This document shows positions 34,078 through 46,545 of a DNA stretch of 64,000 nucleotides, in pieces; position 1 is the stretch's first letter; each line of letters starts with the position of its first letter. This DNA is from Morella rubra. Its lineage: Eukaryota > Streptophyta > Magnoliopsida > Fagales > Myricaceae. Both the position numbers and the translations under genes were made by a program. The stretch lies in the NCBI GenBank assembly GCA_003952965.2, contig CM025849.1, forward strand, positions 37,351,465 to 37,415,464. Reading direction: 5' to 3'. The notes below the pieces were generated by a model. That model was not told the DNA's origin and ran no database searches. It was given only the letters and a program-made list of their open reading frames with translations.

Positions 34078-34128
34078 ATAAAAAAAAAAAAAAAAAAAAA
34101 AAAGGGAGGGGGGGGGGGGGGGGGGGGC
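34078..34128 (+). repeat. poly(A)-poly(G) tract in hAT 1
   Basis: About 26 A residues run directly into about 22 G residues, interrupted by one A. It is a mononucleotide tract, prone to slippage and sequencing error. Confidence 0.9.
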
Positions 34129-34874
34129 TTGAAGTGACATTGTTTCAAAACTGCAGGCTGAGTGTGGCCCTGTGAAACCATGAAAATTCTTGAAACACGA
34201 AACAAAGCCAAACTAAGAAGTACTGAAAGTGTAATAAATAAAATAAAAATAATGAAAAGCTTTCAAGTGATGTATTGAAGCAAGACCCTTCTCTGTGCAG
34301 TACTCCGATTTCACTTCATGACCCTTCTCTGTGTAGTACTCCAATTTCACGCAAGCCTTGTTTTACACATGATAAAACAAAGTAAGCTTGTTTTAGGAAA
34401 AGTTAGCCATAGTCTAACATTAGAATGGTCTAAGAAAATTTGCAGAGAACTTTTGATATCACAGTTTTACAGCAACGAGTATTTGTGTATAAAACGAAAG
34501 CGGCTGCACAATTTATCAACGGTGAGAAATGGCTATGTTACGATTTTATTATTATTATTCTTAAATCTATAACGGTAAATAATCTCAAGTCTAAATTTAT
34601 ACTTCTTACTCTATCTCCTCAATCTTCTATCAAAATCTTTTCTCTTCCTCTTTTCTTTACTCTATCTCTTTGCAAAACTAATCTAATTTCTTTTAGCCAA
34701 TCACATATTAGATATACTTTTAGCTAAGATTGTTCAAGTTCAAGTTCAACCACTTATAATCTTAGTGTCAGGTTCTATTATTCTAATCTTTACACTCTTG
34801 TATTTTAATTGAATATTTATTTTTTATAATAGCATTTGTTTTATTTGTTGGTGTTCTTTGTTTATATTTACACT

Positions 34875-37321
34875 ATGTCTAATAGAAAATATGAATGTGG
34901 TTATGAAAAGCTTAAGAAAAATAGAAAAGTTAATCCAATCTCAAAAAGGAGCTCTTGATAAATTTATTGTCAATGATAAAAACAATACAACATCAAGCTC
35001 AACTGAAGAATTAATAATTGAACAACAATGTGATTCTATACAATTAGGAGAGAATATTGAACCAATCCCACATGAAATTCTGTAGAATATATATGTTGAG
35101 TTTGAGTACAATATCTACAGATATTTATGATCCAAGTCAATGGAAAACTATGCATACAAAACTTAGAGATCTATTAGTAGAGAGAGGTCCAATTAGAATT
35201 GATGATATAAATTTTCCTAAAGATGAGAATAATAGACACTTCTCCACTACATTTTATACGCAAAAACTATCAAATGGAGAAAAACATGATAGAAAATGGC
35301 TAGTATATTCAAAACATGTTGATAAAGTTTATTGTTTTTGTTGCAATCTATTTAACTCAAAACCTAGCACAAGCCAATTGGTTAATGAAGGAACTAGAGA
35401 TTGGAAGAATCTTAGTGTTAAACTTAAAAGTCATGAAACAAGTCATGAACATATCACCAATATGAATAATTGGATTAACTTGGAAATGAGATTGGTTAAA
35501 AATAAAACAATTGATAAAAATATTCAAGAACATATTAATAAAGAGAGAGATCATTGGAAAAAAAGTATTATTAAGAATTATTGCAGTTGTAAAAACTCTT
35601 GCTAAAAACAACCTAGCATTTCGCGGAAAAAACGAAAAGATCTACCAAGATAATAATGGGTGTTTTTTAAGCCTAATTGAAATGATAGCAGAATTTGATC
35701 CAATTATGCATGAACATGTTCGACGAATACAACATGGTGAAATTCATAATCATTACTTAGGACATAATATACAAAATGAATTGATACAAATATTTGCATC
35801 TAAAATTAAAAATACTATTATAAACAAAATCAAAGAAGTAAAATATTTTTTGATTATACTTGATTGCACTCCCGATATAAGCCACCAAGAACAAATGACT
35901 CTAATATTACGATGTATAGATACTTCAACATGTGAAGTGAAAATAGAAGAATTTTTTAGAATTTTTAGAAGTAGATGACACCTCTGGTAAAGGTCTTTTT
36001 AATGAACTTCTAAATGCCATAAAAAAACATGGATTGATGTTAATAACATAAGAGGACAAGGATATGATAATGGATCAAATATGAAAGGAAAACATCAAGG
36101 TGTACAAAAGAGATTATTAGATATAAATCCTAGAGCATTTTATACACCTTGTGGTTGTCATAATTTGAATCTAGTATTATGTGATATGGCAAACTCATGT
36201 CCCAAAGCTATATCTTTTTTTGGAGTGGTACAACGCATTTATTCTTTATTTTCTTCTTCTACAAAACGATGGAAAATTTTACAAGATAATATATCTACAT
36301 TGACATTGAAACCATTGTCACAAACACGTTGGGAAAGTCGCATTGAAAGTGTAAAAGCAATAAAATATCAAGCTCCAAAAATAAGAGATGCTTTAATTCA
36401 ATTAGCAAAAACAAGTGAAGATCCTAAGACAAAGAGTGAAGCCACATGCTTAGCTACATATGAGATTGAAAATTTTGAGTTCTTATTAGGCATGAATATT
36501 TGGTATGATATTTTGTTTGCTGTTAATTTAGTAAGATGTTACAATCTAAAGATATGCATATCGATGTTGCCATAGATCAATTAAAAGGGCTTATTTCTTA
36601 TTTAAAAAATTATCGGGAAACTGGATTTTCATCTGCTTTAATTTCATCTAAAGAGATTGCTATTGAAATGGAAATTGAGCCTATATTTAGTGAAAAACGA
36701 ATAATACATAGAAAAAAATAATTCGAAGAAAATGTTAATGATGAAACAATAAAATCAATTGAAGAAACTTTTAGAATTGATTATTTCATATACATAGTAG
36801 ATCAAGCTATTTCTTCAATTCAAAATAGATTTGAACAATTCACAGTATATGAAAATATTTTTGGTTTCTTATTTAATATTAACAAATTCAAATCTTTAGA
36901 GAATGATGATTTAAAAAAATATTGTCTTAATCTTGAAAGTTTTTTAAAAGATGGTGAATATTCTGACATAGATGGTTTGGATTTATTTTCAGAATTAAAA
37001 GTATTAAAAGAAGTTTTGCAACCTAAAATCAATACTCCAATTGAAATATTAAATTATATAAAAAAAAAATTAGATTGTTTTCCAAATGCATGCATTGGTT
37101 ATAGAATACTCTTAACAATACCAGTGACAGTTGCTTCTGGAGAAAGAAGTTTTTCAAAACTTAAACTAATAAAATCCTATTTAAGGTCGACAATGTCACA
37201 AGAAAGACTAAATGGATTAGTCATTCTATCAATTGAAAGTAACATATTAACAAATCTTGAATATAAAAGTTTGATTAGTAATTTTGCATCTCAAAAAGCT
37301 AGAAAAATTATTTTTAAATAA
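34875..37321 (+). pseudogene. hAT transposase, TTF-zinc-finger/DUF4371 type (pseudogene)
   Basis: The start is MSNRKYECGYEKLKK at 34875. The expected continuation EKLIQSQKGALDKFI lies in another frame. Next come the TTF-type zinc-finger segment (YDPSQWKTMHTKLRDLLVER, RKWLVYSKHVDKVYCFCC, LKSHETSHEH) at 35100-35500 and the DUF4371-like catalytic core ([75 protein letters not shown]) at 35600-36500. The hAT C-terminal dimerisation region (LTIPVTVASGERSFSKLKLI, MSQERLNGLVILSIE) lies at 37100-37250. Frame changes are needed near 34920, 35090, 35570, 35975, 36540 and 36720. It is a decayed DNA transposase and cannot be active. Confidence 0.9.
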
Positions 37322-37557
37322 ATTTTAAATATTTTTTTATTAAAATATTATTTTTATAATTATATAAAAAGGCCTAATTTTTAACATGGCCTTTGGCCGC
37401 ATTTTTTATTAAGCCGGCCCTAGTACCCACTGCATCCATGTTGTGAATGACAGAAGTTAGTACTCTCTTTTCTACCCATATAGAGAGGGGAAAGGGGGAA
37501 GAAAATAAGCACTTAAAGAAGATTGTCACGTGATGGAGAACAAAACGAATATATATT

Positions 37558-40500
37558 ATGAGTTCAAATATCAACCCAAGAGGGGGTGAATTGGATTTAT
37601 CAAAAACTTTGCCTTTTTTGATAAAAATGTAGATCGAAAAATATTTAAAGCTCTAACCAACGAAGAACAATAATTGATAGCAATAATGTAAGAGAGTAGG
37701 AAAGAGAGATAACACCGTGATTTTTAGTGGTTCGGCCAAGACTTGCATACGTCCACCCACAAGCTATTGCCTTTCTTGGGCTTCTCCACTATAATCAAAT
37801 AGTGTCTACAACTTAGCTTCTGGGTGCTAAGTGACCGTTACAAGAGTTTTCCCGAGCTCACTCTTCAACTCATACAACAAATCTCAAATCTGAGATTTCT
37901 TCTATCCTCACGGGTAGGCCTAAGTGTATCCCACACTCAAAAGGTTTTTAATGTTTAAGATAGGAATGAATAAACAATAGCTCTCAAAACTAGATCAGCA
38001 AAACAAAGCTTAATAAATGGCTACAAGACAAGATCTGATGATGATGGCAACAATAGCAAAGGAGATCTCTTGAAAATGTGTAGCCCTTGTCTTTTGCACT
38101 TTTCTCTCACTTTTAGAGTTAGGTCAAGATTGATGATGTAGAAGGCAAAAGGTGTGCAAAAGATCTCTTTTCTCTCTCCATAAGGTTCCCTTTATAGGTC
38201 TTTAGTCTTGGGAGTCTAAGGGCCTTTTTGGAATGTTGGAGAGGTACATTAAGTGCCATAACGTCTTGATTCACGTGGAGTCATTTTTTAAAAATAGAGT
38301 TCCCGCAACATGTGTCGATACATATATGTCTATGTGTCGACTCCTTCATCAAGTCTAGAATTGATTTGCAGGTGCCTGTGGCATTTGTTGACACTTCTTT
38401 CATCATTCACATGTGTCGACATTATACTTCCCATGTGTCAACACCATCAAAATAGCATTCTAGCAATAGTGCTAAGTGTCGACACCATCTTGGCAAATAA
38501 ATTTTTTCAGTGTTTTTTGATATGCAATCTATTCCATTTCAACACTAAAACTCCTACAATAAAAAATATCATAGTTTAGGTGCAAGTCATGGTGTTTAAA
38601 TCGAATATAAGGCATAATAAACTAAAGAGAGATATAAATATAATTGAGTACTCTCGATTGAATTGTGGATTGACAACCAAGTCTCTTAAAAATACTTTAA
38701 AGCTATTTTATCATTTGTTATCATCAAAATCAAGTTAGATAGTTCAAGGACCAACCTTGGGCTAACAATCTCCCCCTTTTGATGAAGACAAATTCCTTTT
38801 CAAAGATCTTTGCAATGAGAACAAAAAGCTCCCATTTTTTAAGCATTTCCTTTTTAAAGATCGTTAACATTCCATGATGTCTTCTTGTATTTGAGGCTTC
38901 TCTTTTCTTTCTTTCTTTTGAGGAAATTCTTAAACTTTCTAGTCATCAAGACTATGTCTTCCTCATCTTCGATTATGGAAGATTTGAGAGTGATCCTCAT
39001 CTTCTTCTTGCTCTTATCTTCATTTTCAAGCATTTGGATCTCGTGGGTCATGAGGGATCCGAGAAGCTCTTTTAGAGGTAGCTTGGTGAGATCTTTAGCC
39101 TCTTGAATCGCAGTCACCTTTGCTTCCAAGACTTTGGTAGTGACCTAAGGATTTTTCTCACCAAATCTGAGTTAGTTTAAGATTTACCAAGTGCATTCAA
39201 AGCATTTATAATGTTGGTAAATCTAGTATACATGTTACTAATGGATTCTTCCGGTGTCATTTTAAACAACTCATAGTTATGGACAAACATACATATTTTG
39301 GATTCTTTGACTTGGTTTGTCCCTTCATGAGTAATCTCTAAAGCATGCCAAATTTCCTTAGCATTTGTGTAAGAAGATATTCTATTAAATTCACATCTAT
39401 CTAAAGCACAATAAAATATATTCATTGCTCTAGCATCAAAAGAGATTTTCTTTTTGTCTAGGTCGCTATATTCATTTTCGTTTTTGAGGGTTTCAACCTC
39501 TCCAACTTTCTTTGTGGGAATATGTGGACCATTCAATATGCATAACCATAAATCATAATCAATAAATTGAAAATAAATTATCATCCTAACTTTCCAATAT
39601 GCATAATCACTACTATTAAAGAATGGTGGTCTAAGTGTGGAAAGTCCTTCAACTTTAGTGTTGAAGCTCAAAGTTGTAATTCTAACTCAATATTGTTAAA
39701 TCTTGTATAACGAGCATCACTCTGATACCAATTGTAAAGGATTAAGGCAACCCAAGAGGGGGGTGAATTGGGTTTCCAAATTTTTTCGATTTTAACCCCC
39801 AAAATCATGTTTGCAGAGTAAATGATAATTTAGTATATGTATTTAAACAGTATTGATGCGATAAGTAAATAAATGCTAAATGTAAATAGTAGAATTAGAG
39901 AAGCAAACACAAGATTTTAAGGTGGTTCGGCAAACCGCCTACATCCACCCCTCAAGCTCATTTACCGAGCCTGAGGTTTTTCCACTATCTTCCAAATAGT
40001 GTACACTCTAGCTTCCAGTGCTAGAGAATCTTAGAAGTGCTTTCCTGGGTTCAACACTCACATCCCAATTGATTTTCGGGCTCACCACTCACAACCAACC
40101 AAACTTGAGATATACCTCTCTAAGCTTCTTTTTTAGTGAACAACCTCACTAAAAGAATCATCTCTTTTAGATAGAAAGATACAAAAAACAAACTCTCTCT
40201 CAAAGAGTGGATAAGAAAATGAAAAGCTCTATCTCTTTGATTCACACAATGACAAGGATAAGAAAGTGTAATTTTTATGAATGATATAAGACATATGGAA
40301 TAAGAAAGTTTAAGATATTTCTCAAGCTATGTAAATGATATGTGGTCAATCTCTCACGTTTTGAGACATTAGAAAGGTCTTTATATAGGCCACATTAGAA
40401 AACTAGCCATTTTTAGCCGTTGAGGAGTCGATCTGTCAAAATTCAAGATGAGCCGGTCGACCGCTTCAAATTACCATTACCCCAACGTCACAATGTCAGA

Positions 40501-40984
40501 ACTCAATGAATCTATTTCAAAACATAGACTAGTCAACCGCTACACCAAGTGGTCGAAGGCCGATCGACCACTTTAAGCACATGATCCGGTTCATTTAAAA
40601 TCATGATCCGGTTCACTTTGAAACACACAATTTTAAAGACTAACTTTCTATAAGTATATAAAAGGTTTGGGAGTTGATTATGGTGTTTTGAAACCATTTA
40701 AAAAATATTTAATCTTTCAAACAAGAGGTAAAACGGTTTATGCACGTTTTGAAAGATATGCAAGTGTGTGATTCAAATCCTTGTCAAAAGTGAAACTAAG
40801 AGTTTCAAGGTTATACCCTATAGTCTTGAATCTTCACTTTTGAGTTCCTTGCATCTTCTTAATCTTCAATCTTCTTGTCTTTGGCTCTTTGATAAAAATG
40901 TATTTGTCTTTGAAGATATCCATTTTGTAAACTTAATCCATGTATTGAAATCATCAAAATATCGATTGTGAACATAAGGCAACA
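37558..40984 (-). mobile_element. Ty1/copia-type remnant with diverged LTRs and only gag
   Basis: On the minus strand the order is: LTR (40984 to about 39733, starting TGTTGCCTTATG and ending ...CCTTTACA), primer site TGGTATCAGA complementary to initiator Met-tRNA (39721-39730), gag, polypurine tract AAAAGGGGGAGAT (38768-38780), second LTR (38767, starting TGTTAGCCC, to about 37558). Both LTRs share landmarks (CCCAAGAGGGGGTGAATTGG near the end, GTGGTTCGGC, TCCACCC, TCCACTAT..AATAGTGT) but differ over much of their length. No pol sequence is present. The flanks do not give a perfect 5-bp duplication (ATGAC on the right; nearest on the left is ATGAG). The left boundary is uncertain by about 10 bp. 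Confidence 0.75.
38854..39671 (-). pseudogene. copia gag (UBN2-type) pseudogene
   Basis: From 39671 the frame reads STLRPPFFNSSDYAYWKVRM, LWLCILNGPHIP, RAMNIFYCALDRCEFNRISS, AKEIWHALEITHEGTNQVKE and SISNMYTRFTNIINALNALG. These are the conserved blocks of plant copia GAG polyproteins (UBN2/DUF4219 type). A TAA follows GKS (39179-39177). The expected TNSDLVRKILRSLPKSW continues in frame after it, and a one-base deletion then moves the frame to EAKVTAIQEAKDLTKLPLKE...GSLMTHEI, which ends at 38854. No zinc knuckle, protease or polymerase follows, because the polypurine tract starts about 75 bp further on. Confidence 0.85.
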
Positions 40985-41002
40985 ATGACCAGGGTCAATA
41001 CG

Positions 41003-42325
41003 GTACTTGCGAAGAAAAGTAGTCCAGGAGCAATTGAACCATTGGACCCAACTCTCAACACTGGGTCGAAGATCTTGATCTTTGTTGATGAAGATATAGC
41101 ATGTCTGAGTCACATCAAAAGCTGTCCTCGAAACCAACTCTGTCATCTGATCTTGAGTCTTCGTCAGGTAGTCATCTTCGTAGTAAAAGACTCTCCAATC
41201 AAACAAAGTCTGTCTGGACATAGTGATCAGGTTGTTGTAGTCATGCCAAGTGGAGCGAGCCTCACGAGTAAGAATCTTCATATCTGTGGTGTGGGAGGCT
41301 AAAATAGATTTGAGCTCATCAAACCCAGCCCAAATATCACAATGAACTAATAGGACTTGATCCTTAAGATCTGAAACTGAGGCTTCCATATGGCAAACAC
41401 TGCCTCTTCTTCTCATAAGCTGCCTTCATCTAGTTCAATAAGAGGTGACTAAGATTCATTTGGTGCCTCGTAATCATGCAGTACATCACAAACATATCCA
41501 GTAAAGTAAAATATTCAAACTTTCTTGTCCTGGGAAGAATCATGTTACATACTATGTGGTGGAGCAATCTCTTGTGGAAATCACAGTCACTAGCCATCGG
41601 TTTCACAATTTCATCCAATTCAGAGTTATCCAATACAACCCTGAAATCTCAATGGGCTCTACATTAGACATCCCAGCCCATGTGTAAGATTCAAAGAATT
41701 TCACCCCTAAATTGAGGGAAAGGGCTACAACATAAAGCCCATTTACAAATAAATTTAATTCTTTCCCTTTCACAAAACTAGATGCAACTTCAAACATATC
41801 AAAATGAAAATTTGCATATGACTGCTTCACCAAATAGGGAAATGAATCACACTTCAAACTGATGAAATTAGACCAACCCTGAGCATCAATCTAATGTCTT
41901 GGCTTTAAAATCTCTCTGTATTCGAAGCTACAAAGCATAAAATCACATGAACTGAGCAAATGTCAAATGAAAATCTAGCCCAAAGCACATGGACAACAAC
42001 ACAACACAACCCAAGAAAACCCACTAATCATTTGAAAGTATCTGAATTGGAGAAAGACGCAAATGCCTTAAGATCAAGCGAATACACAAGGGCAAAGGAA
42101 ACTTTACCCCAAGTTTCAGAGGAGTCTTGAAAAAGCACATCTCACCAAGAGCACCCTTTGAATATGGCATTTCATCCGATAAAGGAAGACGAAGACGCAT
42201 CCCAGTAGGCAAGCTATACAACTTATGAAACGAAGAAAGTTGCTCTGTATCTTAATATAAGACCACCTTTTGGAACTCCTCTCTGAACAAGCACTACCAC
42301 TAGCACTGGCGCTGAACTTGGACAT
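41003..42325 (-). pseudogene. PF20167-like plant transposon protein (minus strand, pseudogene)
   Basis: Possible start MSKFSASASGSACSERSSKRW at 42325. After an intron-like AT-rich gap, 41890-41603 encodes DAQGWSNFISLKCDSFPYLV, KQSYANFHFD, SSFVKGKELNLFVNGLYVVA. 41633-41430 encodes CDFHKRLLHHIVCNMILPRT, FEYFTLLDMFVMYCMITRHQ, INLSHLLL-like. 41416-41003 encodes a helical tail (DLKDQVLLVHCDIWAGFDEL, WVQWFNCSWTTFLRKYRIDP). The order and blocks match the 'putative plant transposon protein' family seen in the CACTA leading ORFs here, but the sequence is far diverged. The open frame is cut by the copia LTR at 40984. It is broken at the block boundaries. Confidence 0.55.
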
Positions 42326-42454
42326 TATCGTTTAGAAATAGGAAAGCAACTGACACAGAATAAAGAATGGCTCAAAAGAAGAACGAGCAAAAAGCAAGAG
42401 AAATTGAGAAACTCGGAAGACACTAAACGGCTCAGCAATAGAGAAACTTGACAT

Positions 42455-42627
42455 TTGAAACCCTATATATAGAGGTAGGAAAAGCGGTATACAAAAATAC
42501 CCATTACCTCGGTGGGAAACGAAGCGTCTCGAAATAGTGATTAAAAGAGTCGTAGTGGCACCAAAACGACATCAAAAATAAAGGCGTAATGGTACTACAC
42601 TTCTCCATGAAAACCCTTGACTGAACA
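42455..42627. repeat. First copy of a diverged ~170-bp duplication (left of hAT 2)
   Basis: AAAATACCCATTACCTCGG, GTGGGAAACGAAGCG, AAAATAAAGGCGTAATGGTA and CTCCATGAAAACCC recur in order at 46398-46540 (AAAATACCCATTACCTCGG, GTGGGAAACGAAATG, AAAATAAAGGCATAATAGTA, CTCCATGAAGATCC). With hAT 2 removed the copies lie almost next to each other, so they are an older tandem duplication. The left limit is approximate. Confidence 0.75.
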
Positions 42628-45600
42628 CAGTGGCGGTAGGAGAGGGTAGCGAACCAGGGCGGTCGCTACCCATCCCCCGCCCAAAAAAAAATTTTGCATA
42701 TAAACTTTTTTTTTTCATTACTTAGTTTGGGCCCCGATACCCATTGGGCCCAGCCTAGTAGAGTTTATGTTGGGGGCCTGGGCCCCGATACCCATTAGGC
42801 CCGGGCCCCCAACCCGTTTTTATTTTATTTTTTAAAGCAGAGGGTGAAACATCTGCATTAAAAAAAAAAAAAACAGGGGTGAAACGGTGCGTTTCACCCC
42901 TGCTTTGAAAATTCCCTTCCCCTCTTTCGCGATCTCCCTCCCCCTCTCTCACAATTTCTAATCTCTCTGGTCTCTGCCCTCTGCCGTTGCCCAGGCCCCA
43001 GCCGCGTTGCCGTCCGTTGGTCGTTGCCCCACCGGCCACCCGCCACCACCACACCGTCACACGACTCGCACCAGCCACTGCCAACTACAGCCTACAGGTA
43101 TAAATTATACCGTATAACCATTAACCTCTCTCTCTCTCTCTCTCTCTCTATGTGCATCTCTAGCTGGCTGCTGCTCTATTCGATTTCTTTTCTAATTTTC
43201 CAATTTGATTTGCAGTCGAAGATAGTCTCTCAATCTCGATTGGATCATTGCCTCATTGGTGAGTTTTCGTTCCTTTTTTTCGGTTATTTTGTTTTAGTAG
43301 TTTAGGATTTTAGGCAATTAATGAATGAGGTAAATTTCTCTATTTGAGCTTTATGTGAAATAGATTTTCAATAATTTTTATTGGTTATTGGTTGGATTAT
43401 TGGTTGATGGATTATTGGATTATTTTAGGCGCATATATTGTTTTGCTGTGAATTTTTCCACTAGGAAGTTTTCTTCGAAAGTCGCAGAGTTGGTATTTTT
43501 TTTTTTTTCATATTGCCTAATGCCTATGCTAGCTCATCTTTGTTAAATTTATCGGTTTCTCCCATTTGTTAAATCTACATTCCATGTTCAAATTGGATAC
43601 AGTAATCTGCCAACTTATTGCAACTACATGTTTATTTGCTAAATGATTATTGATTGCATTTATTTATTTTATTAATGCAGATTATTGATTAATGTTGTTT
43701 AATTTGCTGAGTGATTATTAATTAATGTTCATTTTTGTTTTGTTTAGATAATGGATAAGTTTGTGATAAGAAAGCCACGTAGCGTGGAGTCGTCTAATAC
43801 TCCTAACGTGACTACTAATTCTGAAATGGAAAGTAGTTCAAAAAAATCTCGCATTATATTTAGTCCGGATGATATCGTTGCTGACCCAAGGGTTATGTAA
43901 ACCCATTAAAGAATATGATCTTGGGATTAGGGATCAAGTTCGTAGGGAGTACTTAATAAAAAGGTCATTTTCAACCGCATGGCCACAATTTTCCCAAGAA
44001 GGAATACGAGCAAGAAATTAGGGGTTTTGGGGAGACATGGTTTAAAGATTTTAATTGATTGGAATATAGTGTATCAAAGGATGAGGCTATTGCTTGTGGT
44101 GTTATCTGTTTAGTAGAGGAGAAGTCTGGGGAGATAAGTTTACATTGGGGCTTTAGCACTGGAAAAAGGCAGTGGGGGTTTTTGTTGAACATGTTGGTGC
44201 ACATGATAGTGCTCACAATGAAGCTAGAAGACAATGTGAAGCACTTGAAAATCAGCGACAAAGTGTGTCGCACATGTTATCCGCACACGGGCACAATGTA
44301 GAGAATGCTTATCGCATTCGTTTAACAGCGGTTTTAAATGCTATTTGTTATCTTTTGGGGCAAGGATTAGCTTTTCGTGGTCATGATGAGTCCGAGAGTT
44401 CAATAAGGAAAGACAATTTTCTCGAGCTTTTGAATGTGTTTTGCCAACGTGATGAAAAAGTTGCTAAGACACTTAACACTAATGCTCCTGAAACAACCAA
44501 ATGACTTCTCCAAAATGCAGAAGGAAATGGTGAGTGCTTGTGCAGCTAAAACCACACTTGCCATTATTAAAGAAATTGGGGATGGATTTTATTCTCTTAT
44601 GGTTGATGAGTCTCGAGATAATTCAGTGAAGGAGCAAATGACAGTGGTTTTGAGATATGTAAACATACGTGGACAGGTGATTGAAAGGTTTCTTGGTGTG
44701 GAACATGTTCCTGATACTTGCTCTAATCTTTGAAAAAAGCTATAGATAAATTGTTTGCAAGACATGGATTGTCAATATCCAGATTGAGAGGTCAAGGGTA
44801 TGATGGGGCATCAAACATGTGAGGTGAGTTCAATGGGTTGAAGTCGCTCATTTTGAGGGACAATCCTTCTGCTACGTATATCCATTGTTTTGCTCACCAA
44901 CTTCAATTGGTTATTGTGGGTATTGCAAAGAATAACTTGCAAGTTGGTGAGGTTTTTTTATTATACTTCCAAGATTGTGAATATGGTCAGAGCTTCATGT
45001 AAAAGGAAAGATGCTCTTCGACAAAGTTGTCATGAGAAGATAGTAGAGCGGTTGGACAAGGGAGAGATTTCTAGTGGAAGGGGCAAAAATCAAGAAACCA
45101 GTCTCGCACGACCAGGTAATTATTATATTTCATTACAATACTAATAGACCATTTAGTTTTTTTTTTAATTTGTTTATAGTTTTGTAATTCCTATAATATT
45201 GTAGGTGACACTCGTTAGGGTTCATACCACCTACAATAATCTGTCTCTTACTATGTGGTCATCAGTATTGGAAGTGCTTGAACACATAAAAGATGATGGT
45301 ACTCTATCAGAACAAAGATCTCTAGCTATGAGTTTGATGGATAAGATGGAAAGTTTTGAGTTTGTATTGACTATGCATTTGTTGAGGAATATAATGGGAA
45401 TTACAAACGAATTGTCACAAATTATACGAAACATTGAACTATGGGTTTGATAAGTTATGAAAAACAGTTGCAAGAATTGAGAGAGATAGAATGGATGAAT
45501 TTTTGAAGAAGTTAAAACTTTTTGTGTTGATAACTCTATTAGTGTGCCGAATATGGAAGACATTATACCAATTCGTAGTCGTTCAAGGCATGGGGGCAAT

Positions 45601-46350
45601 TTATTACTTATTTCCATCATTTTCGTGTGGAAGTGTTTTGCCAAGTTATTGATTTGATCACTCAGGAGATGGATAATTGGTTCACAGAAGCAAGTACAGA
45701 ATTACTTCTTTGCATAGCATGTCTTGATCCAAAAAGCTCATTCTCAGTGTTTGATCATGTTAAGTTACGTCGTCTTGCGCTTTATCCAGAAGATTTTACA
45801 GCAGATGATCATTTGATACTTAAAAATCAGCTTAATACCTATATTAGAGATGTTAGAAGAAATGATGCTTTTTCTAGACTTCAAGATATTGGAGATCTTG
45901 CTGTGAAGATGGTTGAGACAAAAAAGAATACTCTATTTCCATTAGTTTATCGACTTATTGAGTTGGCATTGGTCTTACCAGTTACGACTGCAACCGTTGA
46001 AAGTGTTTTCTGCAATGAAGATCATCAAAAGTGATTTGCATAATAGGATGGGGGATGATTGGATTAATGATTGCATGATAGTGTACATTGAGCAAGAAGT
46101 TTTTAAAACTATTGAAAACAAAGACATTTTGCAACATTTTCAGAAAATGCATAATCGTAAGATACAATTGTCACCTTTTAGTTGCAGTACATAGTACAGT
46201 ACGTGTATTCTAATATTTTTAATGTTTTAGTCTTAATTTTCAACATTGTAACTTTAAGACAATTTTTTGTATTACGAAAGAAATTTTTTTTCTTATTTTT
46301 TTGCCTTCAAAATTCGACACCCATAAATTTCAATCCTGGTTCCGCCATTG
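42628..46350 (+). mobile_element. hAT transposon 2 with perfect 8-bp target duplication
   Basis: The termini are CAGTGGCGG and CCGCCATTG (inverted repeat with one mismatch). They are flanked by ACTGAACA on both sides (42620-42627 and 46351-46358). The size is 3,723 bp. The 5' part holds a short duplication, GGGCCCCGATACCCATTGGG near 42729 and again near 42781, and a (CT)n microsatellite at about 43125-43149. The gene follows on the plus strand. Confidence 0.95.
43751..46194 (+). pseudogene. hAT transposase, TTF-zinc-finger/DUF4371 type (pseudogene, hAT 2)
   Basis: Start MDKFVIRKPRSVESSNTPNV at 43751. Then come the TTF-like region (WLEYSVSKDEAIACGVICLV near 44050) and the DUF4371 core (GAHDSAHNEARRQCEALENQ, YRIRLTAVLNAICYLLGQGL, FRGHDESESSIRKDNFLELL, LMVDESRDNSVKEQMTVVLR, LRGQGYDGASNM). 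The C-terminal dimerisation part is LFPLVYRLIELALVLPVTTA, TVESVF, with the frame lost near 46010 and regained as SDLHNRMGDDWINDC. An intron with GT-AG borders fits 45113-45204. Stops and frameshifts occur from 43900 on, including TGA at 44820-44822 where RGE is expected after NM. It is non-functional. Confidence 0.9.
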
Positions 46351-46369
46351 ACTGAACAGTCACGTCGAT

Positions 46370-46545
46370 AGCAGAGGCTATAAGAAAGTAGGAAAGGTAG
46401 TATGACCAAAATACCCATTACCTCGGTGGGAAACGAAATGTTTTGAAATAGAGATTAACAGACCCACAACTAAACAGCCATGGAAACGAGCTCGAAAATA
46501 AAGGCATAATAGTACCCAGCACTCCTCCATGAAGATCCATGACAG
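46370..46545. repeat. Second copy of the ~170-bp duplication (right of hAT 2)
   Basis: This is the partner of 42455-42627. It overlaps the upstream region and first codons of the F-box-like fragment that follows. Confidence 0.75.

Larger units (their letters stand above)
33756..37422 (+). mobile_element. hAT transposon 1 inserted at the O-methyltransferase splice acceptor
   Basis: The element starts AAGGGCTGGCT and ends AGCCGGCCCTA, an 11-bp imperfect terminal inverted repeat. It is flanked on both sides by the 8-bp duplication GTACCCAC (33748-33755 and 37423-37430). Joining the flanks restores the methyltransferase reading GCAG|TGGGTAC-TATACGATTGG, so the insertion hit the very start of the last exon. 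The size is 3,667 bp. The 5' non-coding part has two copies of a ~170 bp segment (about 33960-34260), an A-run/G-run tract, and a 35-bp tandem duplication (about 34285-34355, GACCCTTCTCTGTG repeated). Confidence 0.9.

Noticed and set aside
33885-34211. Minus-strand Pro/Phe-rich open frame across the A/G tract
   Set aside because: Produced by translating homopolymers within hAT 1.
37558-40984. A complete autonomous LTR retrotransposon
   Set aside because: There is no protease, integrase, reverse transcriptase or RNase H sequence between gag and the polypurine tract, and the LTRs are too different.
43971-44273. Minus-strand open frame within hAT 2
   Set aside because: It lies opposite recognisable hAT transposase segments on the plus strand.
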